Source: Actinopolymorpha pittospori (GTDB lineage Bacteria > Actinomycetota > Actinomycetes > Propionibacteriales > Actinopolymorphaceae). Taken from it: a stretch of DNA of 64,000 nt. Made by a program: the position numbers and the translations under genes. Shown in pieces: positions 1 through 8,172 of the stretch. Below the pieces are notes generated by a model. That model saw only the letters and a program-made list of their open reading frames with translations, ran no database searches and had not been told where the DNA came from. The first letter of the stretch is position 1, and every line of letters starts with the position of its first letter. Location of the stretch: NCBI RefSeq assembly GCF_014873875.1, contig NZ_JADBEM010000001.1:620001-684000 (forward strand), written 5' to 3'.

Positions 1-301
1 GCGGACGCATCCCACCTGCCAGCGACGCCAGGCGCTTGGCGGCGGCCCGACAGGTGCGACCCGGCGCGACGGAACCTCCGCTGCTAGCCTCGCGCGCGCC
101 TGCGCGCGCCTCCCGCTGAGGGGTTGGCGCTGCGGCCTTCGCGCCTGCGATGGAACCGCTGGTGGAACCATCACCCTCGGCGTCGCGGTTGCGCATCGTG
201 TCCCGTGGTGGCGCGGCGACTCGTTGTTCCGCGTCGTTGGCCGTTACGACGGCTGACGTGCGGGTGGTGGCCGCCTCTTCGTCAGGCATCGGCGCGCTCA
301 T
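1..301 (-). CDS. Hypothetical protein, 5' part only (runs off the left edge)
   Basis: An open frame on the minus strand starts at ATG 301 and stays open to base 1, giving about 100 residues of an incomplete protein. GAGGAGG lies 5 nt before the ATG, and the ATG overlaps the stop of the preceding gene (ATGA), so it belongs to the same leftward operon. The visible part begins MSAPMPDEEAATTRTSAV and is rich in Ala, Arg, Gly and Pro, probably a disordered N-terminus. In actinomycete integrative elements this position often precedes replication or transfer genes, but nothing visible allows a family call. Confidence 0.5.
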   Translation of the reverse strand, partial: MSAPMPDEEAATTRTSAVVTANDAEQRVAAPPRDTMRNRDAEGDGSTSGSIAGAKAAAPTPQREARAGAREASSGGSVAPGRTCRAAAKRLASLAGGMRP

Positions 302-561
302 CGGAGCCTCCTCAGGTTCGTGGTGTGCAGGTCCTCGGCTCGCTTGATCAGGTCGTCCGCCACCTCCTCGACCGCGGCCCGTGCCAGGTCGCGCGGAACC
401 ATCGCCAGCGCCGAGCGCAGGTACTCAGCGGCCGCCCAGAACCGCTCGACCGGCTCGTGCGCGACGGCAAGTCGCTCCTCCAGTCGTTTGCGGCGGTTCT
501 CGGATCGCGTCCGCCGCTGCAGCGGGCGGCCGGTGTTGCGCGTACGGCGGTGTCCAGCCAT
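298..561 (-). CDS. Small basic helical hypothetical protein of the integrative element
   Basis: This encodes 87 residues from ATG 561, chosen because AGGAGTGAGGGA lies just upstream; a more upstream in-frame start at 582 has no comparable ribosome site. The N-terminus is very basic (MAGHRRTRNTGRPLQRRTR) and the rest is an amphipathic Ala/Glu/Arg helix. Its stop overlaps the start of the next leftward gene. No family is recognised. The basic N-terminus could contact DNA, which is inference only. Confidence 0.5.
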   Translation of the reverse strand: MAGHRRTRNTGRPLQRRTRSENRRKRLEERLAVAHEPVERFWAAAEYLRSALAMVPRDLARAAVEEVADDLIKRAEDLHTTNLRRLR

Positions 562-702
562 CTGTCCCTCACTCCTGTGCATTCGTCGGCTCGTCTTGTT
601 CGGTGGCGGGCAGGTGGCGGCTCAGGCGCCACCTGCTACCACGGGCAAAGGCGCCAACTCGCCAGGCCCGTTGTGGCGCCATGCGGGGCGCCACATGGAC
701 CG

Positions 703-1869
703 TCACAGCGCCACCCCCGCCGCTTCTCGTGTGGTGGTCCGCCCACTCCCGCGGGCAGCATCAGTGGCGGTCTCTGCTGCGGTCGCTGTATCGCCACCAG
801 TCGCCACGTCGGCATCGGTGTCGCTGGCTGTGGCGGCGTTATCGGCGTTCTCGGCGTCTTTGTTGTTGTCGGCGTCGAGTTCGGCGCGCCACTCGCTGGC
901 GTACTTGCGGCCCAGTGAGGCGCCAGCGTCCTTCCCTGCCGCACGGTTCAAGTCCGCGCCACTCGGGACCCGGCCAGCCGCCGTCTCGGCGTCCCAGTGG
1001 GTGCGCATCGACTGCTTGTCGCCGCCGCGCCCACCAAGCTTGACCTTGGTAGCGCCACCCTCTGGGTGCGTTACATGGGCGATCCCGCTGGCGGTGTGGC
1101 GGCCGCCCTGGAGCGCGACAAGCGGGACCGGCGTGGCGTCCCAGTGAGCGCCACGAGCCGGGGTGTCGATGGCGCTAGGAGTGACGCCACCCGCCATCGA
1201 GGCGGTAGCGGGCTCGGCGGGACCAGTCCCGGTGTCATCCGGTTCGATAGCGGTAGCGACGTCAGGCCGCGGCGTGATGTCACGGTTGGCGACCGCTAGG
1301 GATGCGGCTGCCTGGCGGTAGGAGCGGTCGACCGCCGCGGTGAGACGGTGGCGCAACTCGGGGCCGACCTCGGCGGCCGCCAGGACAAGAAGTGGCGGGA
1401 CCGAGTGAAGCACGATTCCCGACGGGGAGGCCGCCGCCCATGACTGCCAGGTGTTCATCACGTATGTGGCGCCGAAGGCGAACCACTTCACCATTCGCAC
1501 GACCCGGCCGGAGGCGATTCGGTATCTTCCGGTCTCCTGCTCGGCCCACAGCACACCGAGCAGAACCACTGACACCATCGGGTCGAGCAGCCACGCCACC
1601 GTCCACGGAAGCGACCCGACCGGCGCGTCGCCGGCGGCGAAAGCTTGCACGTTCGCCGCAGTGAAGCCGAGCCCAAGCAGGATGCCGAGCCACATGCACC
1701 TGTCCACCCGCCTACGAACACGCTCCACCCGCAGCGCCACCACGTCGGGGTGGACCTGCAACTGGCGCAGCCGGGTCGCGTGTTCGGCCTCGGCGGCAAG
1801 CCGGTCGACCGGCGAGGTCTGCGGCAGCTTCGACGTTGCCGCGAGCTCCTGCTTGAGTCTCTTGCTCAC
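703..1869 (-). CDS. Spd/DUF2637-like membrane protein
   Basis: A 388-residue protein with a basic cytoplasmic N-terminus (about 1-57), four predicted membrane helices (about 58-78, 86-110, 125-147, 150-170) and a long hydrophilic Ala/Thr/Asp-rich tail. This layout is that of the DUF2637/SpdB-like proteins found on actinomycete conjugative plasmids and integrative elements, where Spd proteins help spread the element along the mycelium. The GTG start overlaps the stop of the WhiB gene (GTGA), showing translational coupling. The family assignment rests on topology and context, not on a catalytic motif. Confidence 0.6.
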   Translation of the reverse strand: MSKRLKQELAATSKLPQTSPVDRLAAEAEHATRLRQLQVHPDVVALRVERVRRRVDRCMWLGILLGLGFTAANVQAFAAGDAPVGSLPWTVAWLLDPMVSVVLLGVLWAEQETGRYRIASGRVVRMVKWFAFGATYVMNTWQSWAAASPSGIVLHSVPPLLVLAAAEVGPELRHRLTAAVDRSYRQAAASLAVANRDITPRPDVATAIEPDDTGTGPAEPATASMAGGVTPSAIDTPARGAHWDATPVPLVALQGGRHTASGIAHVTHPEGGATKVKLGGRGGDKQSMRTHWDAETAAGRVPSGADLNRAAGKDAGASLGRKYASEWRAELDADNNKDAENADNAATASDTDADVATGGDTATAAETATDAARGSGRTTTREAAGVAL

Positions 1870-2279
1870 GCCGCCTCACCGGCCCCGGAAGGCTCGACGT
1901 CAGGAGAAGAAGTGACCGGGGTGGAAGTCCCGGACCGCCGGGAGGGGGCAACAGAGATACGGGCCGACTGTTCGCGAAGCCGGGCCTGCACCAGAAGCCG
2001 CCGACGGGTCGGCGTAGTGCCACCCCAGATGCCCCACGGCTCCAGCCCTTGAGCCTCGGTACGGATGGCGAGTTCCAGGCAGGCAGCGCGAACCGGGCAG
2101 TCCCTGCACAGCCTCTCGGCTTCGGACTCCAGGAACGCCGATGACTGCCGCTCGGGGAACCATGCGTCTGGGTTTGCATCGGGCCGCCGGCAGTGCCCTT
2201 CGACCAGGGTGGCCTGTTCCAACGCACGCAGCGTGAGTTGGCGCACCGGTGTCGATGTCACCGTCGGGGTCGTGGTCAT
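1866..2279 (-). CDS. WhiB-family iron-sulfur transcription factor
   Basis: A 137-residue WhiB-like protein. The four cluster-binding cysteines are C30, C58, C61 and C67 (C-X27-C-X2-C-X5-C), followed by the family turn GIWGG at 83-87 and a basic C-terminal segment (TPTRRR) for DNA contact. WhiB proteins bind a redox-sensitive [4Fe-4S] cluster and act with the primary sigma factor. Element-borne copies are common on actinomycete plasmids and integrative elements. The ATG shares one base with the stop of the upstream gene (TGATG), and the stop overlaps the start of the membrane-protein gene. Confidence 0.9.
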   Translation of the reverse strand: MTTTPTVTSTPVRQLTLRALEQATLVEGHCRRPDANPDAWFPERQSSAFLESEAERLCRDCPVRAACLELAIRTEAQGLEPWGIWGGTTPTRRRLLVQARLREQSARISVAPSRRSGTSTPVTSSPDVEPSGAGEAA

Positions 2280-2533
2280 CAGCTGGTCTCCCTTCGCAGT
2301 GAAGTCGGACGTGCGCAGCGGCGGCGTTCGTACTCGGCGACCTCGCGGGCCAGTTCCGCGGCTCGTTCCAGCGCTCGCGCGGCCTCGACTTCCTTGGCGT
2401 AGGGCCGGCCGTCACGATGCAGATGGATCGCGCCGAACCGCTCGGCCGCCAGTTCGGCGATCAGGGCACGACGTTCCGCAGCGACCGCGTCCTCGTCGAG
2501 CACTACGTCGGCGTAAAGCGCCACCACTCCCAC
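2279..2533 (-). CDS. Small hypothetical protein of the integrative element
   Basis: This encodes 84 residues in the same leftward operon, 3 bp after the previous gene and overlapping the WhiB start. It is mostly one Ala/Glu/Arg-rich helix (about 10-75) with a basic end, suggesting a small helical cytoplasmic protein. No recognised domain. Its reality is supported by tight stop/start overlap on both sides. Confidence 0.55.
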   Translation of the reverse strand: MGVVALYADVVLDEDAVAAERRALIAELAAERFGAIHLHRDGRPYAKEVEAARALERAAELAREVAEYERRRCARPTSLRRETS

Positions 2534-2536
2534 GAC

Positions 2537-2959
2537 TCAGACACCTCCCTCCGCCAGTTCCTGCGCCGTTCGCCTCCACATCGCGACCTCGACCTCCAGC
2601 CGCCCGGCGACCTCCGCCGCCAGATCGGCGCGGTCGGAGCCGATGTGCGCGGCCACCGCCCGTGCTCGATCCGCGACACGATCCGCCCAGCGCGGCCAGT
2701 CGGTACGGGCGGCCTCGATGAGTGGCCGCAGGTGGCTGCGGTTCCACTCCCCTGCCGCCGCGATCTCCCCGTCGTCGGTCGGTGGATGCTCGATCGATCC
2801 ATGCCAGCCGCACTCGCATGCCGCGACGTAGGCGGTGAACCCCGCGGTGGCGGCCGTCCGCGTCGCGGTCAGCGATCCGTCAGAGCACCGGCGAGCCGCG
2901 TAACCCGCGTGCCCATCGCCGACGTGCTCGGCGCACGCGCCGACGTACAAGGTCCCCAT
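2537..2959 (-). CDS. Cys/His-containing hypothetical protein of the integrative element
   Basis: A 140-residue protein whose first half has a Cys/His set (CAEH near residue 9, a cysteine near 25, CECGWHGS near 48-55) that could bind a metal. The C-terminal half is an acidic/basic helix (RADLAAEVAGRLEVEVAMWR). Short proteins with a CxCGW motif followed by a helix are frequent in actinomycete element cargo but have no assigned function that I recognise. It sits in the same operon with a 1-bp overlap to the gene upstream. Confidence 0.55.
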   Translation of the reverse strand: MGTLYVGACAEHVGDGHAGYAARRCSDGSLTATRTAATAGFTAYVAACECGWHGSIEHPPTDDGEIAAAGEWNRSHLRPLIEAARTDWPRWADRVADRARAVAAHIGSDRADLAAEVAGRLEVEVAMWRRTAQELAEGGV

Positions 2960-3246
2960 CAGTCCGACACCTGCTCACCACTCGCACGGGCAGCACCGTC
3001 GCCCGGCCATGGGGAACTGGACGAGGCACAAGGCCGGACCGACTGCTCCAGCGCGTCCACGTCGGCAGCCAGGGCGCGTGCCGCGGCATAGTGCTCGGCC
3101 GCGCGTGGATCGACCCGCCAGTACCCGCCCTTCGCCGAAAGCTCGGCCGCCGCCTCGTGATGCGCTGCGGCCAACCGCCGCAACTCCCCGGCCACCGCGA
3201 CCACCAGCCGGTCCCCGACTGTCGGCCGCCCTCCGGTCTGGGACAT
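2959..3246 (-). CDS. Small helical hypothetical protein of the integrative element
   Basis: This encodes 95 residues from ATG 3246, which shares a base with the upstream stop (TGATG); a GTG three bases earlier is possible. The product is largely alpha-helical with many alanines (RRLAAAHHEAAAELSAKGGY). No family is recognised. Position and coupling place it as the second gene of the leftward operon. Confidence 0.55.
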   Translation of the reverse strand: MSQTGGRPTVGDRLVVAVAGELRRLAAAHHEAAAELSAKGGYWRVDPRAAEHYAAARALAADVDALEQSVRPCASSSSPWPGDGAARASGEQVSD

Positions 3247-3512
3247 CACGCGACACCACCACCGGGCATCCGGTCAGCCGCACGGCCGATCGCCTGCGCG
3301 TTCAGCGCGGCGCCAACCATGTCGTCCGGCGCCTTCGCCAGCACAATCAACCGGCCACGAATCCGAACGGCGGGGCACTCCCTCGCATGAATCGTCCGGT
3401 AGAACGTCATCTCCGACGGCCCGAGGCTCCGCGGCACCTCGGCAACGCTGTAACGCCGTCGCGGCTCCGAAGCCGCTGCCGCCCCATGCCTGCTACGCCG
3501 CAGTGATCTCAC
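3246..3512 (-). CDS. Excisionase-like HTH (HTH_17) protein
   Basis: This 88-residue protein is the first gene of the leftward operon. Start GTG 3512 was chosen because GAGAGGAG precedes it by 6 nt and because longer versions would run through the operator. Residues about 20-70 (RYSVAEVPRSLGPSEMTFYR ... CPAVRIRGRLIVL) match the winged-helix excisionase/MerR-like HTH_17 pattern: helix-turn-helix, the 'PAVRI' wing and a 'GRL' strand. Such proteins (Xis/AlpA type) help excision or regulate integrase genes. No integrase is present in the window, so the partner must lie outside or be lost. Confidence 0.6.
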   Translation of the reverse strand: MRSLRRSRHGAAAASEPRRRYSVAEVPRSLGPSEMTFYRTIHARECPAVRIRGRLIVLAKAPDDMVGAALNAQAIGRAADRMPGGGVA

Positions 3513-3567
3513 AGCCACTCCTCTCATCAGTGGACTCAGGGACCTCATCTCTGAGTCCACTGTAACA

Positions 3568-3592
3568 ACTGTATCGATTATGTCGATACAGT
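3568..3592. promoter_or_regulatory. Palindromic operator between divergent element genes
   Basis: Two perfect 10-base arms, ACTGTATCGA and TCGATACAGT, flank a 5-base spacer (TTATG). The site lies between the leftward excisionase-like operon and the rightward GntR gene. A second inverted pair, GCTAGGTC (3600-3607) and GACCTAGC (3627-3634), lies just before the GntR start. The arrangement fits autoregulation by the GntR repressor (a KorSA-like role), which is inferred from position. Confidence 0.65.
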
Positions 3593-3642
3593 GAGCGAAG
3601 CTAGGTCTACCAGTACGCACGTCTGCGACCTAGCCTTGCCTG

Positions 3643-4029
3643 GTGAGCGGTAGACCTCTCGACTTCGACGACCCACAGCAGCCGTACCAGCAGGTCGCCG
3701 CCAACATCCGCGCCCAGATCACCTCGGGGGACATCGCGGTCGGGGACCAGCTCAGCTCGGTACGGGAGCTCGCCAAGGAGTACGGCGTCTCCGGCGGGAC
3801 CATCCAGCAAGCACTGCGCCTACTTCGGCAAGAAGGCCTCATCGTCACTTGGCAGGGACGTGGAACCTTCGTACGCCGTCGCCAAGCCGACACCGCATCT
3901 GCGGGCGACGCGGAGGTCCCCACGATCATGCGGCGCCTCGACGAGATTCTTGACCGGATCGAGCAGCTCGAGGAGCAGGTCGCCGCGGTCGAGAAGGACC
4001 TGAAGAAGACCCGCACGCCAAAGCGCTGA
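3643..4029 (+). CDS. GntR-family repressor with C-terminal coiled coil
   Basis: A 128-residue GntR-type regulator. The winged helix spans about 12-78: PYQQVAANIRAQITSGDI, then LSSVRELAKEYGVSGGTIQQ (recognition helix) and the wing GRGTFVRR. Instead of a normal effector domain it ends in a heptad-rich coiled coil (about 95-122, LDEILDRIEQLEEQVAAVEK). Short GntR proteins of this kind (KorSA/TraR group) repress transfer genes of actinomycete elements. The GTG start has little ribosome-site sequence. It diverges from the leftward operon across a palindromic operator. Confidence 0.85.
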   Translation: MSGRPLDFDDPQQPYQQVAANIRAQITSGDIAVGDQLSSVRELAKEYGVSGGTIQQALRLLRQEGLIVTWQGRGTFVRRRQADTASAGDAEVPTIMRRLDEILDRIEQLEEQVAAVEKDLKKTRTPKR

Positions 4030-4333
4030 CGCGACGCGTGAGACGGTCCAACCGCGCGGCGACGACGTCCAGGCGCTCCCGCACCGCCTCGACTGCGGCA
4101 TCAGGCTCCCTGTCCTCCGGCCAGTTGCTTGGGCCTCGGTCCATGGAACTCAGTCCACGGCACCCGGGAGCGACAGACCATGAACGCGCACTGCACTCAC
4201 CCTGCACCCGCCTGACAATCCTCTTCCGCAGCGTTCAAAGAACGGCAAAGCATGGGGCGACCTTGTCGGCACAGTGACAGGGCGCGCCGCCAACGATCGC
4301 TACCGTGGTCACGGGCGCGTCCGGGAAGGGAGC
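4030..4333. other. Intergenic stretch with a weak antisense helical frame
   Basis: No well-supported gene lies here. On the minus strand a frame from ATG 4144 reads a helical stretch (PDAAVEAVRERLDVVAARLD) and continues into the end of the GntR gene. It may be a remnant, but it has no credible ribosome site. GGGAAGGGA at 4323-4331 is the ribosome site of the next gene. Confidence 0.3.
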
Positions 4334-5662
4334 ATGGTGCTCATCTCTGAGAGAGAAACCGCCGTCGACGTCGTGGAGACGTGGGATGGTCGGCGAGCGA
4401 AGGCCCTGCGACTTGCACTTCGGCTTCCGATCGACGCCTTCGCCGCGCAGCTCGGTGTCGTCCCGCGCACCGTCTCCAAGTGGGAGAGCCAGCCCAGGAT
4501 GGTTCCGACCCCCGAACTCTTGAGAACCCTGGACGTCGCCCTCGAACGAGCCACCCGCAGAGATCAGGTGCGGTTCGGCTTGCTCCTCGCTTCCAGCGAG
4601 AGCGCTCAGCCGGAGTCGAGTAGCGCCGTACACCCCCCGCAGCGAAGCGGCGACATCGACGAACTCCTCGCGTCCGCCGCTCACTCGACCGCCCTGGACG
4701 CCGGGCGGATCGGATCGAAGGTGGGCGACGATGTACTCGGTCACCTCTTCGAGCACGTCTGGTCCCTTGCCCGCGACTACACCGAGCGCCCCTTGCTCGA
4801 GGAGTTCTCGGAGTTCCGACTAATCCGCGACCAAGCGACAACCCTCCTGGACAGGACCCGTCGACCGTCAGAGTTAGCAGACCTTCAGGTCATCATCGGG
4901 GAGTCCACAGCCTTGATGGCGTCGATCGGCTTCGATCTCGGCCGGTGGAATGACGCGGCGACACTCGCACGCGCATCGACCATGTACGCCGAAACCGCCG
5001 GGCACGCTTCCCTCGAGGCCTGGACGCTAGGCCTTCAGGCGACGCTCGCATTCTGGGCGGGCAAGCCGGACGCCGCGTTGGCGCACATCGAACGCGGACT
5101 AGCTCGGGCTCCCTCAGGTGCCTCGCGCTTCCGACTCCGCTACATCGCCGCGCGGGCCCACGCGGTCGCCGGCAACCCACAGGGGGCAGCCCAGATGCTC
5201 CAAGCCGCACAGCGCGATCGCGAGGATGCCGAAGGCTCCCCCGACCCCCTGCACGATGGGATCGGCGGCGAGTTTGCATTCAGCGACGCGCGAGCGGCCG
5301 CCTGTGGAACGGCTGTCTGGTCGGGACTCAGAGACGGTCGGCGCGTCGAGCAGTACGCACAGCAAGCGCTCCGCCGCTACGAACTTGAGTCGCCGAACAG
5401 GCCAACAGCATCCCCAGTCCTCGGCACTCGGATCGACCTGGCCGCAGCCAGGCTGCTGCAAGGCGATCTACCGGGCGCAGAGGAACACCTCGTCCCGATC
5501 CTCGCCCTGCCGCCCGACTCCCGCGTATCTCTCTCCGGACGGATGGGCACCGTACGACGACTCCTCACGCAGCCACGGTGGCGCCGCAGTGGCCGAGCAG
5601 CGGAAGTCAACAGCACAGTCGCCGACTGGCTACACGACCCCGCCACCAAGCCAGCCGGGTAG
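4334..5662 (+). CDS. XRE-family HTH regulator with TPR-like helical domain
   Basis: A 442-residue regulator. ATG 4334 was chosen because GGGAAGGGA precedes it; the frame is open further upstream without a ribosome site. Residues about 15-60 form a Cro/C1-type HTH (ALRLALRLPIDAFAAQLG ... RTVSKWES). The C-terminal 280 residues are alternating helices with Ala/Gly patterns typical of tetratricopeptide repeats (WTLGLQATLAFWAGKPDAAL; AHAVAGNPQGAAQMLQ). Such proteins in Streptomyces are signal- or peptide-responsive regulators of development or secondary metabolism; the ligand here is unknown. No target operon is adjacent, and the gene stands between the integrative element and a decayed stretch. 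Confidence 0.75.
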   Translation: MVLISERETAVDVVETWDGRRAKALRLALRLPIDAFAAQLGVVPRTVSKWESQPRMVPTPELLRTLDVALERATRRDQVRFGLLLASSESAQPESSSAVHPPQRSGDIDELLASAAHSTALDAGRIGSKVGDDVLGHLFEHVWSLARDYTERPLLEEFSEFRLIRDQATTLLDRTRRPSELADLQVIIGESTALMASIGFDLGRWNDAATLARASTMYAETAGHASLEAWTLGLQATLAFWAGKPDAALAHIERGLARAPSGASRFRLRYIAARAHAVAGNPQGAAQMLQAAQRDREDAEGSPDPLHDGIGGEFAFSDARAAACGTAVWSGLRDGRRVEQYAQQALRRYELESPNRPTASPVLGTRIDLAAARLLQGDLPGAEEHLVPILALPPDSRVSLSGRMGTVRRLLTQPRWRRSGRAAEVNSTVADWLHDPATKPAG

Positions 5663-5810
5663 GACTGACAAGCGGTAACTGGGTTACAGCGCGGGCATCA
5701 TGACCCTGGCGCCAACTGCGCGCCTCTACCGATGCCTCGGGCGCCTGAGACGGGATCGGCCCGCAGTCGGCCCGCTGCTGGCCGGTACACCGTCTGGCGG
5801 CGACCGCACT

Positions 5811-5924
5811 TCAAACCTGCATACACAGTGCGCATTCCTTCTCGCCGAGCCGCTTCTGAAGGTCCGCGAGGGCCTCCTTCAGCTTCGCGTTGCCGCCGCG
5901 CAAGTTACTGACGAGCCGCGCCGT
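5811..5924 (-). pseudogene. C-terminal remnant of a small coiled-coil protein
   Basis: A minus-strand frame between stops reads ARLVSNLRGGNAKLKEALAD then LQKRLGEKECALC and ends at TGA 5811-5813. It is a clean heptad helix with a terminal Cys pair but has no ATG or GTG start, and an in-frame TGA sits directly upstream. It looks like the tail of a lost gene, possibly from phage or an integrative element. No family is recognised. The rest of 5663-6210 has no supportable gene. Confidence 0.3.
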
Positions 5925-6075
5925 TCACTTGGGGTCGAAGTCGTTTCGCACGTCGGGGCCCTGCCCTCAGCGGTCGGGGTCTCGGCCGCGGACACGCAGC
6001 GGTGCCCTGCGGGACCCCTACGGCGTCAATTGCGCCCTCCGCCGTATCCGTATTACGTCCTCCCGGGTACGCGAA

Positions 6076-6100
6076 AGGCCCTGGAGCCTGTCCAGGGCCT
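6076..6100. terminator. Hairpin in the gap before the collagen-like gene
   Basis: AGGCCCTGG (6076-6084) and CCAGGGCCT (6092-6100) form a perfect 9-bp stem with a 7-base loop. It has no T-run. It lies downstream of the leftward collagen-like gene, so it could terminate that transcript, though it is about 110 bp past its stop. Confidence 0.35.
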
Positions 6101-6210
6101 CGGGGAAGTGGCAAAGCAAAGGCCCCCACCGCCTACGCGATGAGGGCCTGCGTATTAGCTGGAGACGGCGCCTGCTCTGGTCTTACTGTGTAGCGGTGCG
6201 CCTGTTACTT

Positions 6211-6621
6211 CTATGGAACGCCAATGCGGCAGACGTTAACGGCCTCTCCGAAGCCTGATGCCATCGGCAGGCTTGAGAAGCCTATGAAGCTGCTGCCATC
6301 GGGACAGCCCCAGTTCTTGAGGCCGCTCTGCGAGGTAACGAGGATGATCGCGTTGGCGGGCAGCGCCGCCGAGTCCCCTTGCGGGCCGGATGGACCCAGG
6401 CTTCCTTGATCACCTTTGAGACCCTTTGCACCTGCGGGTCCCGGTGGACCTGCTGGACCTGCTGGACCTGCGGACCCCTGAGGTCCGCGCGGTCCTGGGA
6501 CTGCGCTCACTCGACGCATCTCATCCGTACGTGCACCGAGCGTGTGCACAGCCCATACCGCTACACCAGTCGTCAAGATTGACCAGACGACGAGTGCGGT
6601 CACACCCATCTTGCGCACCAT
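6211..6621 (-). CDS. Membrane-anchored collagen-like protein
   Basis: A 136-residue protein from ATG 6621, with GGAGGGGG about 6 nt upstream. After a short basic start comes one hydrophobic helix (about 6-28, MGVTALVVWSILTTGVAVWA), then about 13 uninterrupted Gly-X-Y triplets (PGPRGPQGSAGPAGPAGPPG ... KGLKGDQGSLGPSGPQGD), then a globular end with two cysteines (NWGCPDGSSF; NVCRIG). Bacterial collagen-like proteins form surface triple helices; the C-terminal piece may trimerise or be disulfide-bonded. The IS701-type element begins 16 bp upstream of the start codon, leaving the ribosome site intact but replacing the native promoter. Confidence 0.7.
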   Translation of the reverse strand: MVRKMGVTALVVWSILTTGVAVWAVHTLGARTDEMRRVSAVPGPRGPQGSAGPAGPAGPPGPAGAKGLKGDQGSLGPSGPQGDSAALPANAIILVTSQSGLKNWGCPDGSSFIGFSSLPMASGFGEAVNVCRIGVP

Positions 6622-6637
6622 GCGCACCCCCTCCTAG

Positions 6638-8104
6638 TACTACAGCAGTAGATCGTTACCTTGCCTGATTGGCCTTGTGGGTAAGGGTTCTGGCTGTGGG
6701 CGTGTCGGTGCGTGACCGTGCGCGGCCACCGCGACATCGTCTGTGTTTGTGAAGACAACAGATGAAGACGCCGCGATGGCCGCTGCGCTCAGGCTAGAGG
6801 TCGATGGCTGGGAGTCCGAGCTGGACACGCTGATGGTTCGGGTTGGTCGCTGGTTCGCGCGGCCGCAGACACGCCGGACCGCACGTGATGTGGTGAACGG
6901 CCTGCTCGCCGACCTGCCGCGCAAGAACGGTTGGACCCTGGGCGAACACGCCGGGCACCGCACCCCGGACCGGATCCAGCACCTGCTGAGCCGGGCGAAA
7001 TGGGACGATGCGGCCGTGCGAAGGGAGATCGGCGCGTACGTGGCGGAGAACCTGACCGCGGGAGTGGACCCGGATCTGGTCACACTGGTGTTCGACGAAA
7101 CCGGCGATCAGAAGAAGGGCAGCCACACCGTCGGGACGCAACGCCAGTACTCCGGCACCTGTGGCCGCATCGAGAACTGCCAGCTGGCGGTGTTCGCGAC
7201 CCTGGCCACCCCGCGCGGGCACGCGTTCATCGATGTCGAGTTGTACCTACCGAAATCCTGGACCGACAACCCTGACCGGCTCACCATCGCGGGCGTGCCC
7301 GACGACGTGGAGTTCGCGACCAAACCCGAGCTGGCGCTACGGATGGCAGACCGTGCCCTGACCGCCGGCGTCGGTGTGGGGTGGATCGCCGCCGACGAAG
7401 CCTACGGTGACAACACCGCCCTGCGGCACGCGCTGGAAGGCCGCGGGCTCAACTACGTGATGGCCGTCTCCTGCAACACCCAAATCCCCACCTCAGCAGG
7501 GGCGCTGCGCGCCGATCGGCTGGTCAGCCAGATCCCCGCGGAAGGCTGGCAGATCCTCTCGGCAGGTTCAGGAAGCAAAGGCGAGCGACTCTATGACTGG
7601 GCCATCACCACCATCACCGACACCGCCGACCAGCAGCACCGCTGGCTGTTGATCAGACGAAACCCGTGCACTGGTGAACTGGCGTACTTTCGCTGCCACG
7701 CCACCACCAGCGTGCCACTACAGACTCTCGTCCGGGTAGCCGGCACCCGCTGGAAAGTCGAGGAAAACTTTCAAGCAGGCAAAGGATGCGCCGGTTTGGA
7801 CGAACACCAGGTCCGCACCTGGACCTCGTGGCACCGATGGACCACGCTGGCCATGCTCGCTCACGCCTTCCTCGCCGTGACCGCCGCGAACCATCGGCCA
7901 GACTCGACCGAACCCACCAACGAGAAAGACATGATCCCCCCTTACCTGCAACGAAATCCGACGCAAACGTGCCGCCTGCACCTCACCCGGCCACCACCGC
8001 AGCCACACTGAACGATGGAGCCGATACCGCCGACGCCACCAACACCGAGCCAAACTCTGCCACTACAGCCGACGAAATCAGGATCACGATCTACTGCTGT
8101 AGTA
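6638..8104 (+). mobile_element. IS701-family insertion sequence, complete
   Basis: Perfect inverted ends are visible. The left end, TACTACAGCAGTAGATCGT, is mirrored by ACGATCTACTGCTGTAGTA at the right. Both are flanked by CTAG (6634-6637 and 8105-8108), matching the 4-bp YTAR/CTAG target duplication of IS701 elements. Length is 1467 bp with one transposase gene. Identical ends and an uninterrupted reading frame suggest recent insertion. Confidence 0.88.
6743..8011 (+). CDS. IS701-family DDE transposase
   Basis: A 422-residue transposase filling the element. Motifs in order: FDETGDQKKG with catalytic D118 (about 117-126); AADEAYGD with D218 (216-223); and RWKVEENFQAGKGCAGLDEH with E340/E341 (337-356), followed by the family block RTWTSWHRWTTLAMLAHAFL. 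These are the hallmarks of IS701/IS4-like DDE enzymes. The GTG start at 6743 is the first in frame; ATG 6776 is an alternative. It moves the element by cut-and-paste. The reading frame looks intact. Confidence 0.92.
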   Translation: MFVKTTDEDAAMAAALRLEVDGWESELDTLMVRVGRWFARPQTRRTARDVVNGLLADLPRKNGWTLGEHAGHRTPDRIQHLLSRAKWDDAAVRREIGAYVAENLTAGVDPDLVTLVFDETGDQKKGSHTVGTQRQYSGTCGRIENCQLAVFATLATPRGHAFIDVELYLPKSWTDNPDRLTIAGVPDDVEFATKPELALRMADRALTAGVGVGWIAADEAYGDNTALRHALEGRGLNYVMAVSCNTQIPTSAGALRADRLVSQIPAEGWQILSAGSGSKGERLYDWAITTITDTADQQHRWLLIRRNPCTGELAYFRCHATTSVPLQTLVRVAGTRWKVEENFQAGKGCAGLDEHQVRTWTSWHRWTTLAMLAHAFLAVTAANHRPDSTEPTNEKDMIPPYLQRNPTQTCRLHLTRPPPQPH

Positions 8105-8129
8105 CTAGTGATCGGGAGGGTAGCGCCAT

Positions 8130-8172
8130 GCCGGACAACGCCTCCGGCGGAGTCCTGTGGCCGTTGTCCGGC
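8130..8172. repeat. 11-bp inverted repeat beside the IS element
   Basis: GCCGGACAACG (8130-8140) and CGTTGTCCGGC (8162-8172) are perfect complements separated by 21 bases that themselves contain a CCGGCGG segment. It may be a terminator-like hairpin. It is the only structure I can support in the gap 8109-8417, which has no convincing gene. Confidence 0.45.

Noticed and set aside
3926..4144. Minus-strand helical frame after the GntR gene
   Set aside because: It overlaps the end of a well-supported gene, lacks a ribosome site, and half of it is simply the antisense of the GntR coiled coil.
5700..6143. 147-codon plus-strand frame before the collagen-like gene
   Set aside because: Composition is not protein-like and no ribosome site is present. 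The opposite strand carries a more coherent coiled-coil remnant.
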